64,000 nt of DNA. It comes from AR12 sp036265915. GTDB lineage: Bacteria; Methylomirabilota; Methylomirabilia; Rokubacteriales; CSP1-6. Below the pieces are notes generated by a model, which was not told the DNA's origin, did no database searches, and saw only the letters and a list, made by a program, of their open reading frames with translations. The translations under genes and the position numbers were made by a program. The stretch spans positions 11,313 through 75,312 of the forward strand of contig DATAOC010000040.1 in NCBI GenBank assembly GCA_036265915.1, read 5' to 3'. How positions within the stretch are numbered: the first letter of the stretch is position 1; every line of letters begins with the position of its first letter. Shown piece by piece: positions 15,544 to 23,813 of the stretch.

Positions 15544-16071
15544 CTACGAGGCGGCGGCGCGCCGTGAGGGAGGCGGCGCGGCCACGCGCGCCGGCGGCTT
15601 GATGGCGCCGAGTCGCCGGTGATCCCAGTTCGGACAGCCGACGGCGTGGGCCACCACGATCGACGTGAGATCGTCGTTGCAGCGAGGGCAGGCGAGCCCG
15701 CGCTCGGTGCGCACGACCCAGCCGAGACGGTACGTCTCCTGACAGCGCTCGCACGGGACCGCGTGCTGGCTGCAGTAGAGGAACAGGATCGCGCGCGCAT
15801 CGATATCCAGCACGTCGACGTGCTCGATCTCGCGCGGCACGATGATCCACCGGCCCGCCGCCAGCGCCGAGCTGCGGTCGCCGGGCGCCCGCCGCTCTTC
15901 GCGCGGGCTCGCCGCCGGCGCTGCGTCCAGGCGGCTCCCCGGCTCGGACGCGCGGCGGTCGAGCACCACGCGAATGCCCGAGCCGTCGAGCGCTTGCTGG
16001 AGACGACGGCACGCCGCCAGTTCGGCGCGAGGTACGACGACCAGGAGCGACGGTGAGGGTTGTGGGTTCAT
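15544..16071 (-). CDS. Hypothetical protein with C-terminal zinc ribbon
   Basis: A 175-residue protein I do not recognise. The N-terminus (LLVVVPRAELAACRRLQQAL) looks like a short alpha/beta segment, and a low-complexity Pro/Arg/Ser region follows. Residues about 85-145 contain a strand-rich part (WIIVPREIEHVDVLDIDARAIL) and two CxxC pairs, CERC and CPRC, separated by about 20 residues, a likely zinc ribbon. The start at 16071 has GGAGGA 6 bases upstream. The in-frame ATG at 16089 is less likely, since GGAGG would then lie inside the gene. It is divergent from the second acyl-CoA ligase. The 172 bases between the two genes hold a T-run near 16126 and otherwise nothing recognisable except the -10 noted with the ligase. 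Confidence 0.65.
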   Translation of the reverse strand: MNPQPSPSLLVVVPRAELAACRRLQQALDGSGIRVVLDRRASEPGSRLDAAPAASPREERRAPGDRSSALAAGRWIIVPREIEHVDVLDIDARAILFLYCSQHAVPCERCQETYRLGWVVRTERGLACPRCNDDLTSIVVAHAVGCPNWDHRRLGAIKPPARVAAPPPSRRAAAS

Positions 16072-16243
16072 GGGGTCCTCCGTTTCCACATCCAGACTAC
16101 GAACTCGGTGCGCGCGCGACGCTGCTTTTTTCGCGGCCGTCGACGACGTGCCGAAGGGGCACGTGGCGACCGCCCGCTGCCCAGCCGTTGTTCACATGTC
16201 TCTCATCGTGCCATGCGGCGCCGATCGCTGTACGATGCGCGCG

Positions 16244-17860
16244 ATGACCAGCCCCGCGCCGCGCAGTCGGACGCTTGGCGATCTGCTCGACGAGATCGCG
16301 CAGACCCGGGCCGACGCCGATGCGGTGATCTATGCCGGCGAGCGGCTCACCTGGGCCGCCCTTCGCGCGCGCGTCGACGCCCTCGCGCGCGCGCTGCTGG
16401 CGGCCGGCGTGCGTCGCGGCGACCGCGTCGCCGTGCTGCTTCCGAACCGTCCCGAGTGGCTCGTGGCGGCGTTCGCCAGCGCCAGGATCGGCGCGGTCAC
16501 CGTCGGCGTGAGCACGTTTTCGGCGCCGCCCGAGATCGCGTGGACGATCGCGCATTGCCGTCCGGCGGCGATCGTGACCATGGAGAGCTTCCGCGGACGC
16601 AGCTACCTGGCGCCGCTCTACGCGGCGTGTCCCGAGCTCGCGGCATCGACGCCGGGCGCGCTGCGCAGCGAGACGCTGCCCGAGCTGCGCGCGGTCATCG
16701 CCATCGACGCCCGCCGCCACGATGGCGTGGCGCGGCTCGATGACTTCATGACGCGCGCCTCCGAGGCGCCCGCCCGGGCGCTCGCGGACGCGCAGCGCGC
16801 CGTCACCGCGCCCGACCCGTGCTTCATCCTCTACACGTCGGGCTCGACGGCCACGCCCAAGGGCGTGGTGCTGCATCACGGCAGCCTCGTCGACAACGGC
16901 TTCGGCATCGGCGAGCGGATGCGGCTGACCGGCGCCGATCGCGTGTGGCTGGCGGTGCCGCTGTTCTGGTCCTTCGGCTCCGCCAACGCGCTGCCCGCGC
17001 TGCTGACGCACGGCGGTTCGCTCGTGCTCCAGGATGCGTTCGAGCCGGGCGAGGCGCTGGCGCTGCTGGATGAGGCGCGCTGCACCGTGTACTACGGCAT
17101 GCCGAACATGGCGCGCGCGATGCTCGAGCATCCCGACCGTCGGCGCCGCGCGCTGGCCACGATGCGCACGGGGCTCACGATCGGCCTGCCCGAGGATTTC
17201 GAGATGACGATGGACGCGGTGGCGGCGCGTGAGCTGTGCAACGTCTACGGCTCCACCGAGACCTACGGCAACTGCGCGGTGACCGACGCACACGACGACG
17301 TCACGCTCCGGCGCGAGAGCCAGGGCCGTCCGCTGCCCGGGATGACGATCCGCGTGGTCGAGCCCGAGACGGGCCGGCCGTTGCCCGCCGGCGAGGTGGG
17401 GGAGTTTCGCGTGAAGGGCCATGTGACGTCCGGCTACTACAACGACGCCGAGCAGACGCGCGCCGCGTTCGACGCCGAGGGCTTCTTCGTCACCGGCGAC
17501 CGGGGGCTGATCGGCGACGACGGGCGCGTGCGGTTCCGCGGACGGCTCAAGGAGATGATCAAGACGGGCGGCATCAACGTGGCGCCGCTGGAGGTCGAGG
17601 CCGTGCTGCTCGCCCACGTCGCCGTCAAGCAGGCGTACGTGGTCGGTGTGCCCGACCGCGTGCGCGGCGAGGTCGTGGTGGCTGCCGTCGAGTTGCACGA
17701 CGGCGCGCCCGTGTCGGCGGAGGCGCTGGCCGCCCACTGCCGGCAGCGCCTGGCCGGCTACAAGGTGCCGGCACGCTTCGTGTTCCGGAAGGCCGACGAG
17801 TTTCCTCGCACGCCGACAGGCAAGGTGCAGAAGCCCCGGCTGCGTGACGAGCTCGCCTGA
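16244..17860 (+). CDS. AMP-dependent acyl-CoA synthetase (benzoate/acetate-CoA ligase-like)
   Basis: A 538-residue ANL-superfamily ligase. Core motifs are FILYTSGSTATPKGVVLHH (P-loop), VPLFWSFGSANAL, the ATP-binding NVYGSTETYGN, FFVTGDRGLIGDDGRVRFRGR (hinge) and the terminal lysine in RTPTGKVQKPRL. GGINVAPLEVEAVL is the usual segment before the C-terminal subdomain. It is only moderately similar to the ligase at 12812 in these motifs, so it probably takes a different acid. I start at 16244. An in-frame ATG at 16235 overlaps a TACGAT hexamer (16231-16236) that would be the -10 for the later start. It is monocistronic as far as can be seen, followed 62 bases later by the sulfite-oxidase-like gene with its own promoter. 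Confidence 0.9.
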   Translation: MTSPAPRSRTLGDLLDEIAQTRADADAVIYAGERLTWAALRARVDALARALLAAGVRRGDRVAVLLPNRPEWLVAAFASARIGAVTVGVSTFSAPPEIAWTIAHCRPAAIVTMESFRGRSYLAPLYAACPELAASTPGALRSETLPELRAVIAIDARRHDGVARLDDFMTRASEAPARALADAQRAVTAPDPCFILYTSGSTATPKGVVLHHGSLVDNGFGIGERMRLTGADRVWLAVPLFWSFGSANALPALLTHGGSLVLQDAFEPGEALALLDEARCTVYYGMPNMARAMLEHPDRRRRALATMRTGLTIGLPEDFEMTMDAVAARELCNVYGSTETYGNCAVTDAHDDVTLRRESQGRPLPGMTIRVVEPETGRPLPAGEVGEFRVKGHVTSGYYNDAEQTRAAFDAEGFFVTGDRGLIGDDGRVRFRGRLKEMIKTGGINVAPLEVEAVLLAHVAVKQAYVVGVPDRVRGEVVVAAVELHDGAPVSAEALAAHCRQRLAGYKVPARFVFRKADEFPRTPTGKVQKPRLRDELA

Positions 17861-17884
17861 GCTCCCAGCGACAACGGCGCGGCG

Positions 17885-17914
17885 TTGACAGCGCGGCGCC
17901 GAGGCTGCTACACC
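17885..17914 (+). promoter_or_regulatory. Promoter of the sulfite-oxidase-like gene
   Basis: A consensus TTGACA (17885-17890), an 18-base spacer and TACACC (17909-17914). The ATG at 17923 follows 8 bases later. Confidence 0.55.
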
Positions 17915-17922
17915 CGGTCGGG

Positions 17923-18906
17923 ATGTCGAGCCCTCCCCGAGTCGTCATGGACCCCGGCCAGACGTACCGCCGTCTCGTACCGGTCGATCACCTGGCATCG
18001 CGCGTGACGCCGACCGACGACGTCTACGTCATCGCCCACATGGGGATCGCCCGCGTGGACGTCGCGGCGTGGCGGCTGCGCGTCGACGGCCTCGTGGAGC
18101 GCCCGCTGGAGCTCGACTACGCCATGCTGACGCAGCTGCCGGCCACGGAGGTGACCGCCGTGCTCGAGTGCTTCGGCAACCCGGTCGAGCCGGACGTGGC
18201 GACGCGGCGGGTCGGCAACGTGGTCTGGCGGGGTGTGCGCCTCGGCGAGCTGCTCGAGCGCGCAGGCGTGAGCGCCGAAGCGCGCTACGTGTGTCCGGAG
18301 GGCCTGGACTCCGGGACGTTTGCGGGCGTCCACAGCGAGCGCTACGTCAAGGACTTGCCGCTGGCGCGCGCACTGGACGCCGACGTGCTGGTGGCGTGGG
18401 CGATGAACGGCGCGCCGCTGTCGCCGGAGCACGGCTTTCCGGCGCGCGTGTTCGTGCCCGGCTACTTCGGCACCAACGCGGTGAAGTGGCTCTGCCGGCT
18501 GACCCTCGCTGCCGAGCGTCCGGAGAGCCTCTTCACCACCCGGCTCTACAACCGCCGCGTCGACGGCGAGAGCCGTCCGGTGCGCGAGCTCGACGTCCAC
18601 GCCGTCATCGTCGCGCCGGCCGACGGCGCCACGCTGCGGCCCGGGCGCCACACGATCACCGGCTGGGCGTGGAGCGCCTGGCCCGTGCGCGCGGTGGAGG
18701 TCAGCACCGACGATGGCGCGCGGTGGCAGGACGCGGAGGTGACGCCGCGCGGCGCCGACCATCAGTGGCAGCGGTTCACGTACGCCTGGAACGTCGCGAC
18801 GCCCGGCCGCTACGCCGTGCACGCCCGCGCCGCGGATGCGCGCGGACGCGTGCAGCCGGCGGCCGGCCGCAATCGCACCCACAGCATCAGCGTCGCCGTG
18901 GCCTGA
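17923..18906 (+). CDS. Sulfite oxidase-family molybdopterin oxidoreductase (no haem domain)
   Basis: A 327-residue protein with the two-part layout of the sulfite oxidase family. Residues about 20-205 are the molybdopterin-binding domain, with the molybdenum-ligand cysteine in VLECFGNP (Cys83) and a FVPGYFGTNAVKWLCRLTL segment. Residues about 225-325 are the Mo-co dimerisation (Ig-like) domain (GWAWSAWPVRAVEVSTDDGARWQDAEV). The canonical ECAGN motif reads ECFGN here. There is no signal peptide and no cytochrome domain, so the protein appears cytoplasmic or is exported with a partner. Its substrate (sulfite, sulfoxide or other) is not known. A Tat-dependent binding-protein gene follows after 20 bases, and the two may be co-transcribed. 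Confidence 0.85.
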   Translation: MSSPPRVVMDPGQTYRRLVPVDHLASRVTPTDDVYVIAHMGIARVDVAAWRLRVDGLVERPLELDYAMLTQLPATEVTAVLECFGNPVEPDVATRRVGNVVWRGVRLGELLERAGVSAEARYVCPEGLDSGTFAGVHSERYVKDLPLARALDADVLVAWAMNGAPLSPEHGFPARVFVPGYFGTNAVKWLCRLTLAAERPESLFTTRLYNRRVDGESRPVRELDVHAVIVAPADGATLRPGRHTITGWAWSAWPVRAVEVSTDDGARWQDAEVTPRGADHQWQRFTYAWNVATPGRYAVHARAADARGRVQPAAGRNRTHSISVAVA

Positions 18907-18926
18907 GCCCGGCGAGGGGAGCCCCC

Positions 18927-20312
18927 ATGGCGAGCGAGCTTCATCGACGAGACTTTCTGGCCGGACTCGGCATCACCCTGGGCGGCGCGGCCCTCGGCGT
19001 CGCGGGTGACGTCGCGGTCGCCGGCGTGGCCGAGGCGCAGGATGCGGCGAAGGGCCGGATCCCGGAGATGCCGGTGAAGTTCGGGCACATCACGATCCAG
19101 TCCGGGCCCGGGGCGATCCTGGGGCTGCCATCGCTCAAGGGCCACACGCTCGCGGCCGAGGAGATCAACGCGGCGGGCGGCCTGCTCGGCAAGCGGAGGA
19201 TCGACACGCTCACGGCCGACGAGGCGGCGGGGCCCGAAGCGACCGTGAAGGAAGTCAAGCGCATGAAGCTCGTCGAGAAGATCGACTACTTCTCCGGCGT
19301 GATCGCCGCGCACAATCAGCTCGCGGTGGGGCCCGTGGTCGAGGAGCTGAAGCTCCTGACCATCATGACCGAGGGCTGCATCGACAAGCTGTTCGAGGTC
19401 GAGGTCCCGAACCCGCGATACCTGTTCGGGATGACGAACATCCTGTCGGCCGACGGCGTCACCACCGCGCTGGCGATCGCGAAGGCGTGGCCCGACGTGA
19501 AGCGCATCGCGGTGGTGAACCCGGACTACGCGTTCGGCCGCTGGTTCCAGCTCCACTTCGACGCCGCGCGCGAGAAGCTCCTGCCCGCCTCCGAGATCGT
19601 GTCGGAGGTCTGGGCGCCGTTTCCGAACACCATCGACTTCACCTCGCACATCACGAAGACGCTGAGCGCCCGGCCCGACCTCGTCGTCACGTCGATGTGG
19701 GGCGGCATGTACGTGTCGTTCTACAAGCAGGCGCTGCGACAGGGACTGTTCAACCACGCCCGCCTGGCCGGCAACATCAACTTCGGCGTGGTGCCGCAGG
19801 CGATCGGCAAGGACCATCCGGAAGGCGCGCTCGCCGGCGTGCATTCCAACTACCATTTCGCCTACGCGCCCGCGGCCCACTCGGCCGCCAACCGGCGGTT
19901 CGTCGCCGCCTACCAGAAGCGGTGGAACGAGTACCCGAGCTATGCGGCCGAGGCCGCGTACACGGGGCTCTATCTCTTCAAGACGGCGGTGGAGAAAGCC
20001 AACCGTGAGGTCGGCGGCTGGCCCGAGGACGACGCGATCATCAAGCAGCTGGAGGGGCTCAGCATCGAGGCGCCGGCCGGCCTCGTCACCGTGCGCAAGG
20101 AGGACCACCGCGCCTACAAGGACGTCAAGGTCGGGTTCAGCAAGAACCTGCCCGACTACCCGTTCCCGGTCTGGGACCCGGAGCGGATCATGACCATTCC
20201 GGTGAGCACCATGACCGCGCCACCGACCTGGCCGAAGCCGGGCAAGGGGCACAACGATCCCTCGGCGACGGTGAACTGGATCAAGACGACGTGGAAGAAG
20301 GCAGGCGCGTGA
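18927..20312 (+). CDS. Tat-exported ABC transporter substrate-binding protein (Liv-type)
   Basis: A 461-residue periplasmic-binding-protein type I family member, like LivJ/AmiC. The N-terminus RRDFLAGLGITLGGAALG is a twin-arginine signal. Then VKFGHITIQSGPGAILGLPSLKGHTLAAEEINAAGGLLG is the typical first lobe. AFGRWFQLHFDAAREKL and LVVTSMWGGMYVSFYKQA belong to the second. It is longer than classical LivJ (about 370). No permease genes follow; instead the nitrilase gene overlaps its stop by one base (TGATG at 20310-20314). It probably supplies that enzyme's substrate through a permease encoded elsewhere, possibly the convergent Liv operon at 21365-25921. Confidence 0.88.
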   Translation: MASELHRRDFLAGLGITLGGAALGVAGDVAVAGVAEAQDAAKGRIPEMPVKFGHITIQSGPGAILGLPSLKGHTLAAEEINAAGGLLGKRRIDTLTADEAAGPEATVKEVKRMKLVEKIDYFSGVIAAHNQLAVGPVVEELKLLTIMTEGCIDKLFEVEVPNPRYLFGMTNILSADGVTTALAIAKAWPDVKRIAVVNPDYAFGRWFQLHFDAAREKLLPASEIVSEVWAPFPNTIDFTSHITKTLSARPDLVVTSMWGGMYVSFYKQALRQGLFNHARLAGNINFGVVPQAIGKDHPEGALAGVHSNYHFAYAPAAHSAANRRFVAAYQKRWNEYPSYAAEAAYTGLYLFKTAVEKANREVGGWPEDDAIIKQLEGLSIEAPAGLVTVRKEDHRAYKDVKVGFSKNLPDYPFPVWDPERIMTIPVSTMTAPPTWPKPGKGHNDPSATVNWIKTTWKKAGA

Positions 20313-21340
20313 TGGCCGCGGTGAAGGTCGCGGCGGCTCACGTCGCCCCCGTGTTCCTCGATCGCGAGAAGACGGTGGCCAAGGCGTGCGCGCTCGTCGA
20401 GGAGGCCGCGCGCCACGGCGCCGCGCTCGTCGCGTTCCCCGAGACGTACGTGCCCGCCTTCCCCCTGTGGTCCGCGGTGGTGGCGCCGATCCACAACCAC
20501 GACTGGTTCAAGCGCCTGGCCGCCAACAGCGTGCGCTGCCCGGGTCCCGAGCTCGACCGCATCGCGGCCGCGGCGCGGCGCCACGGTATCGTCGTGTCGG
20601 TCGGCTTCAACGAGGGAACCGCCGACAGCGTCGGCTGCATCTGGAACAGCAACGTCCTCATCGGCGAGGACGGCGCCATCCTGAACCACCACCGCAAGCT
20701 GGTGCCCACGTTCTGGGAGAAGCTGACGTGGGCCAACGGCGACGGCGCCGGCCTGCGCGTGTGCCCGACGCGGCTCGGCCGCATCGGCGTGCTGATCTGT
20801 GGCGAGAACACCAACCCGCTCGCCCGCTACACGCTGATGGCGCAGGGCGAGCAGATCCACGTGTCGACCTATCCGCCCGTGTGGCCGACGCGCGACCCAC
20901 GCGGCGGCGGCAACTACGACCTCGCCTCGGCCATCCGCATCCGTGCCGGCGCGCACTCGTTCGAGGCCAAGGCGTTCAACATCGTCGCGTCGGGCTTCCT
21001 CGACGCCGCCATGCGCGAGGAGCTCGCGACGCTGGGGCCAGAGGCGGTGCGCGTGCTGGAGCAGAGCCCGCGCGCGGTGTCGGTGGTCATCGGGCCGAGT
21101 GGCGAGCCCGTGAGTGAGGTGCTCGGCGATCACGAAGGGCTGCTCTACGCGACGATCGACACGAGCGCGTGCGTGGAGCCCAAGCAGTTCCACGACGTGG
21201 TCGGCTACTACAACCGGTTCGACGTGTTCCACCTGACCGTCGATCGCACGCGGCAGCGGCCGGTGGCGTTCCGGGCGACCGACGGCGCGCCGCGGCCGGC
21301 GGAGCTCGACGTCGCCGACGAGCCCGCGCCGCCGGCCTGA
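20312..21340 (+). CDS. Nitrilase-family carbon-nitrogen hydrolase
   Basis: A 342-residue nitrilase-superfamily enzyme with the full triad: Glu44 in FPETYVP, Lys129 in NHHRKLVPT and Cys163 in LICGENTNP. The CGENTNP context and the long C-terminal tail are typical of branch 1 (aliphatic or aryl nitrilases and cyanide-degrading relatives) more than of amidases. FYPPVWPTRDPRG-like text (YPPVWPTRDPRG) and EAKAFNIVASGFLD also fit. It would convert a nitrile to its acid and ammonia. I use the ATG at 20312, which overlaps the stop of the binding-protein gene by one base, in preference to the upstream GTG/ATG frame. The coupling to a binding protein suggests that the nitrile or related compound is imported. 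Confidence 0.9.
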   Translation: MAAVKVAAAHVAPVFLDREKTVAKACALVEEAARHGAALVAFPETYVPAFPLWSAVVAPIHNHDWFKRLAANSVRCPGPELDRIAAAARRHGIVVSVGFNEGTADSVGCIWNSNVLIGEDGAILNHHRKLVPTFWEKLTWANGDGAGLRVCPTRLGRIGVLICGENTNPLARYTLMAQGEQIHVSTYPPVWPTRDPRGGGNYDLASAIRIRAGAHSFEAKAFNIVASGFLDAAMREELATLGPEAVRVLEQSPRAVSVVIGPSGEPVSEVLGDHEGLLYATIDTSACVEPKQFHDVVGYYNRFDVFHLTVDRTRQRPVAFRATDGAPRPAELDVADEPAPPA

Positions 21341-21364
21341 GCGCCGCGCGCTCCGTCTGGTCCG

Positions 21365-22072
21365 TCAGGTGCCGAGGTACGCGTGCTGCACGCGCGGGTC
21401 GGCTAGCAGCGTGTCGCGCTCACCGACCAGCACCACGCGCCCGGTCTCGAGCACGTAGCCGCGATCGCACAGCTCGAGCGCTTCGACCACGCGCTGCTCG
21501 ACGAGCAGGATGGTGAGTCTGCGCGCGCGGCGGATGGCCGCGATCGCCTCGAAGATCAGCTCCACCACGCGCGGCCCGAGCCCCTGCGACGGCTCGTCGA
21601 GCAGCAGCAGATCCGGCCGAGCCATCAGCGCGCGGCCGATGGCGAGCATCTGCTGCTCGCCGCCCGACAGCGAGCCCGCGAGCTGCGTACGCCGCTCTCG
21701 GAGCACCGGGAAGAGCGCATAGACGACGTCGAGGCTCTCGGCCCGCTGCGGGCGCGCCGCCGGGCGGAAGGAGCCCATCTCGAGATTTTCCAGCACGCTC
21801 ATCGAGGGAAACACGCGGCGCCCCTCCGGCACGTGGGCGATGCCGAGCCGCGCGCGGGCGTGCGCGCGAAGCGCGCCGATGTCGGCGCCGCGGTACTCGA
21901 TGCGCCCGGCCGCCGGCGCGACGCCGCCGCCGATCGCCCGCAGCAGCGTCGTCTTGCCAGCGCCGTTCGGCCCGACGATGGTGACGAACTCGCCCTCGCC
22001 GACGGCGAGCGACGCGTCGACGATCGCGTGGAGCCCACCGTACGAGACGCTAAGCCCGGAGACCGTCAGCAT
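21365..22072 (-). CDS. livF: Branched-chain amino-acid-type ABC transporter ATPase (LivF)
   Basis: A 235-residue ABC ATPase of the LivF subtype. Walker A GPNGAGKTTLL (about residues 34-44), the Q-loop, the signature LSGGEQQMLAIGRAL, Walker B LLLLDEPSQGLGP and the H-loop region VEQRV are all seen. EGRRVFPSMSVLENLEMG is a LivF hallmark. Last gene of a minus-strand operon: livJ, livH, livM-livG fusion, livF. Its first 23 bases overlap the end of the fusion gene. Together with that gene it would energise import of an amino acid, amide or related organic acid. It is convergent with the nitrilase gene, 24 bases away. Confidence 0.92.
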   Translation of the reverse strand: MLTVSGLSVSYGGLHAIVDASLAVGEGEFVTIVGPNGAGKTTLLRAIGGGVAPAAGRIEYRGADIGALRAHARARLGIAHVPEGRRVFPSMSVLENLEMGSFRPAARPQRAESLDVVYALFPVLRERRTQLAGSLSGGEQQMLAIGRALMARPDLLLLDEPSQGLGPRVVELIFEAIAAIRRARRLTILLVEQRVVEALELCDRGYVLETGRVVLVGERDTLLADPRVQHAYLGT

Positions 22073-23813
22073 GGCGAAGCCAGCGCTTGCCGAGGTAGGC
22101 CTCGATCACGGTGGGGTCGCGCACGACGTCGTTCGGCGCGCCCTCCGCGATGCGGCGGCCGTGATCGAGCACGACGAGCCGATCGACCAGCGGCACCACC
22201 GCGTACATCGTGTGCTCGATGATGACGACAGTCACGCCGGACTCGCGCAGTCGTCGGACGAGCGCGGCCATCGTCTCGACGCCGTCGCGGGAGAGCCCGG
22301 CCAGCGGCTCGTCCAGCAGGATGAGCTCCGGGACGCTGGCCAGGCAGCGGGCCAGCTCCATCAGCCGCAGGTCCAGCGTGGTGAGGCCGGACGGAACGTC
22401 GTCGGCGCGCGACGTGAGCCCGACCGTCTCCAGCGCCGCGAGCGCGCGCTCGCGCGCGGCGGCGGTCGCCCGCTCGTGCGCGAAGGCGCCGACCATCACG
22501 TTGTCGAGGACGGTGAGCTGAGGAAACGTCCGGACGACCTGGAACGTGCGGCCGATGCCGCGACGGCAGACGGCGCTCGGCCGCAGGCCGACGATGCTCT
22601 CGCCACGGTACCGCACGTCGCCCGCGTCGGGTCCGAGGAAGCCGTTGAGCACGTTGAAGAGCGTCGTCTTGCCGGCGCCGTTCGGGCCGATGACGCCGAG
22701 AACCTCGCCTGTGCGCACGGTGAAGCTCACGTCGTCGAGCGCGTGCAGACCGAGGAACGCGCGCGACACACCGGCCACCTCGAGCAGCGTGCCGCCCGGC
22801 GCGGCCGACGCGCGGCCGGGCGGCGCCGCGACGGCGTGCGGCTTCGCCATCGCGGGCGCGCGCTCGCCGACGGGCCGCCGCCGGCGGAGCGCGTGCAGGC
22901 GCCAGTAGATGCCCTCGGGGGCGAACAGCGTGACGACGACCAGCGCGGCGCCGTACACGACGCCCTGGATGCCGGGCAGCCGGTCGCCGACGGTGGCGTC
23001 CAGCGTCTCGCTCAGCGGCACCATGATCACGGCGCCGATGAGCGGCCCCCATTTGCTGCCGATGCCGCCGACGAGGCAGACGACGAGCGTCTGGACGATG
23101 ACGAGGACGCCGAAGACGGCCTCCGGCGTGACGACGAACAGGATCGCGTGCGCGTAGATGGCGCCGATCACGGCGGCGGGCGCGGCGCTGAGCATGTAGG
23201 CGAGCATCTTGGCGCGGAACGTGTCGACGCCGGCGGCCTCGGCCGCCTGCTCGTTGGCGCGCAGCGCGCGCAGCGCGTAGCCGAGTCGCGAGCCCTCGAT
23301 CCAGTCCGACAGCAGCAGGGTGCCGGCGAGCGCGGCCAGCGCGAGCAGGTCGTAGACGCGCGGATCCCCGAACTGCATGAACGCGGCCGGGCGGTCGCGC
23401 ACCATGGGTATCGACACTTCCTGGTAGCCGAGGTAGTCCATCACGATGCGGAAGATGAGCGGATAGGCGAGCGTGGCGAGCGCGAAGTAGATTCCCGCCA
23501 GGCGGAAGGTCGGCAGCCCGATGAGGACGGCGGCCAGCACCGCCGCCAGCGCGCCCACGAGCATGCCGAGCCACGGGCTGAGCCGTGCGGTGACGACGAG
23601 CAGCACCGTGACGTACGCCCCGATCCCGAAGAACGCCTGATGGCCGAACGACGTCTGGCCCGCATAGCCGCTGATGATGTTCCAGGCGAGGCCCATGGTG
23701 GCCCACACGAGGACCAGCGTGAAGATGCGGTGGTGGTAACGCTCGCCGAGGGCGAAGGCAACGGCCACGCCGAGCAGCACCACCAGCGCCATCGGCAGCA
23801 GCCGCCGCATCAC
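22050..23813 (-). CDS. Fused Liv permease and ATPase (LivM-LivG)
   Basis: One 587-residue chain. Residues 1-310 are a LivM-type permease (ISGYAGQTSFGHQAFFGIGAY, TFRLAGIYFALATLAYP, GGIGSKWGPLIGAV). Residues 310-345 are a basic Pro/Ala-rich linker. Residues 345-587 are a LivG-type ATPase with Walker A GPNGAGKTT (376-384) and Walker B LILLDEPLAGLS. The ABC signature is degenerate: where LivG normally reads LSYGQQR this one reads LTTLDLR. Since the LivF partner has an intact signature, one of the two composite ATP sites may be impaired. It overlaps livH (4 bases) and livF (23 bases), so all are coupled. Permease-ATPase fusions of this kind are known in Liv systems. Confidence 0.9.
   Translation of the reverse strand: MMRRLLPMALVVLLGVAVAFALGERYHHRIFTLVLVWATMGLAWNIISGYAGQTSFGHQAFFGIGAYVTVLLVVTARLSPWLGMLVGALAAVLAAVLIGLPTFRLAGIYFALATLAYPLIFRIVMDYLGYQEVSIPMVRDRPAAFMQFGDPRVYDLLALAALAGTLLLSDWIEGSRLGYALRALRANEQAAEAAGVDTFRAKMLAYMLSAAPAAVIGAIYAHAILFVVTPEAVFGVLVIVQTLVVCLVGGIGSKWGPLIGAVIMVPLSETLDATVGDRLPGIQGVVYGAALVVVTLFAPEGIYWRLHALRRRRPVGERAPAMAKPHAVAAPPGRASAAPGGTLLEVAGVSRAFLGLHALDDVSFTVRTGEVLGVIGPNGAGKTTLFNVLNGFLGPDAGDVRYRGESIVGLRPSAVCRRGIGRTFQVVRTFPQLTVLDNVMVGAFAHERATAAARERALAALETVGLTSRADDVPSGLTTLDLRLMELARCLASVPELILLDEPLAGLSRDGVETMAALVRRLRESGVTVVIIEHTMYAVVPLVDRLVVLDHGRRIAEGAPNDVVRDPTVIEAYLGKRWLRHADGLRA

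Noticed and set aside
16121..16133. Run of T (CTTTTTT) between the zinc-ribbon and ligase genes as a terminator.
   Set aside because: No GC-rich hairpin directly precedes it, and it lies between two divergent starts, where a terminator is not expected.
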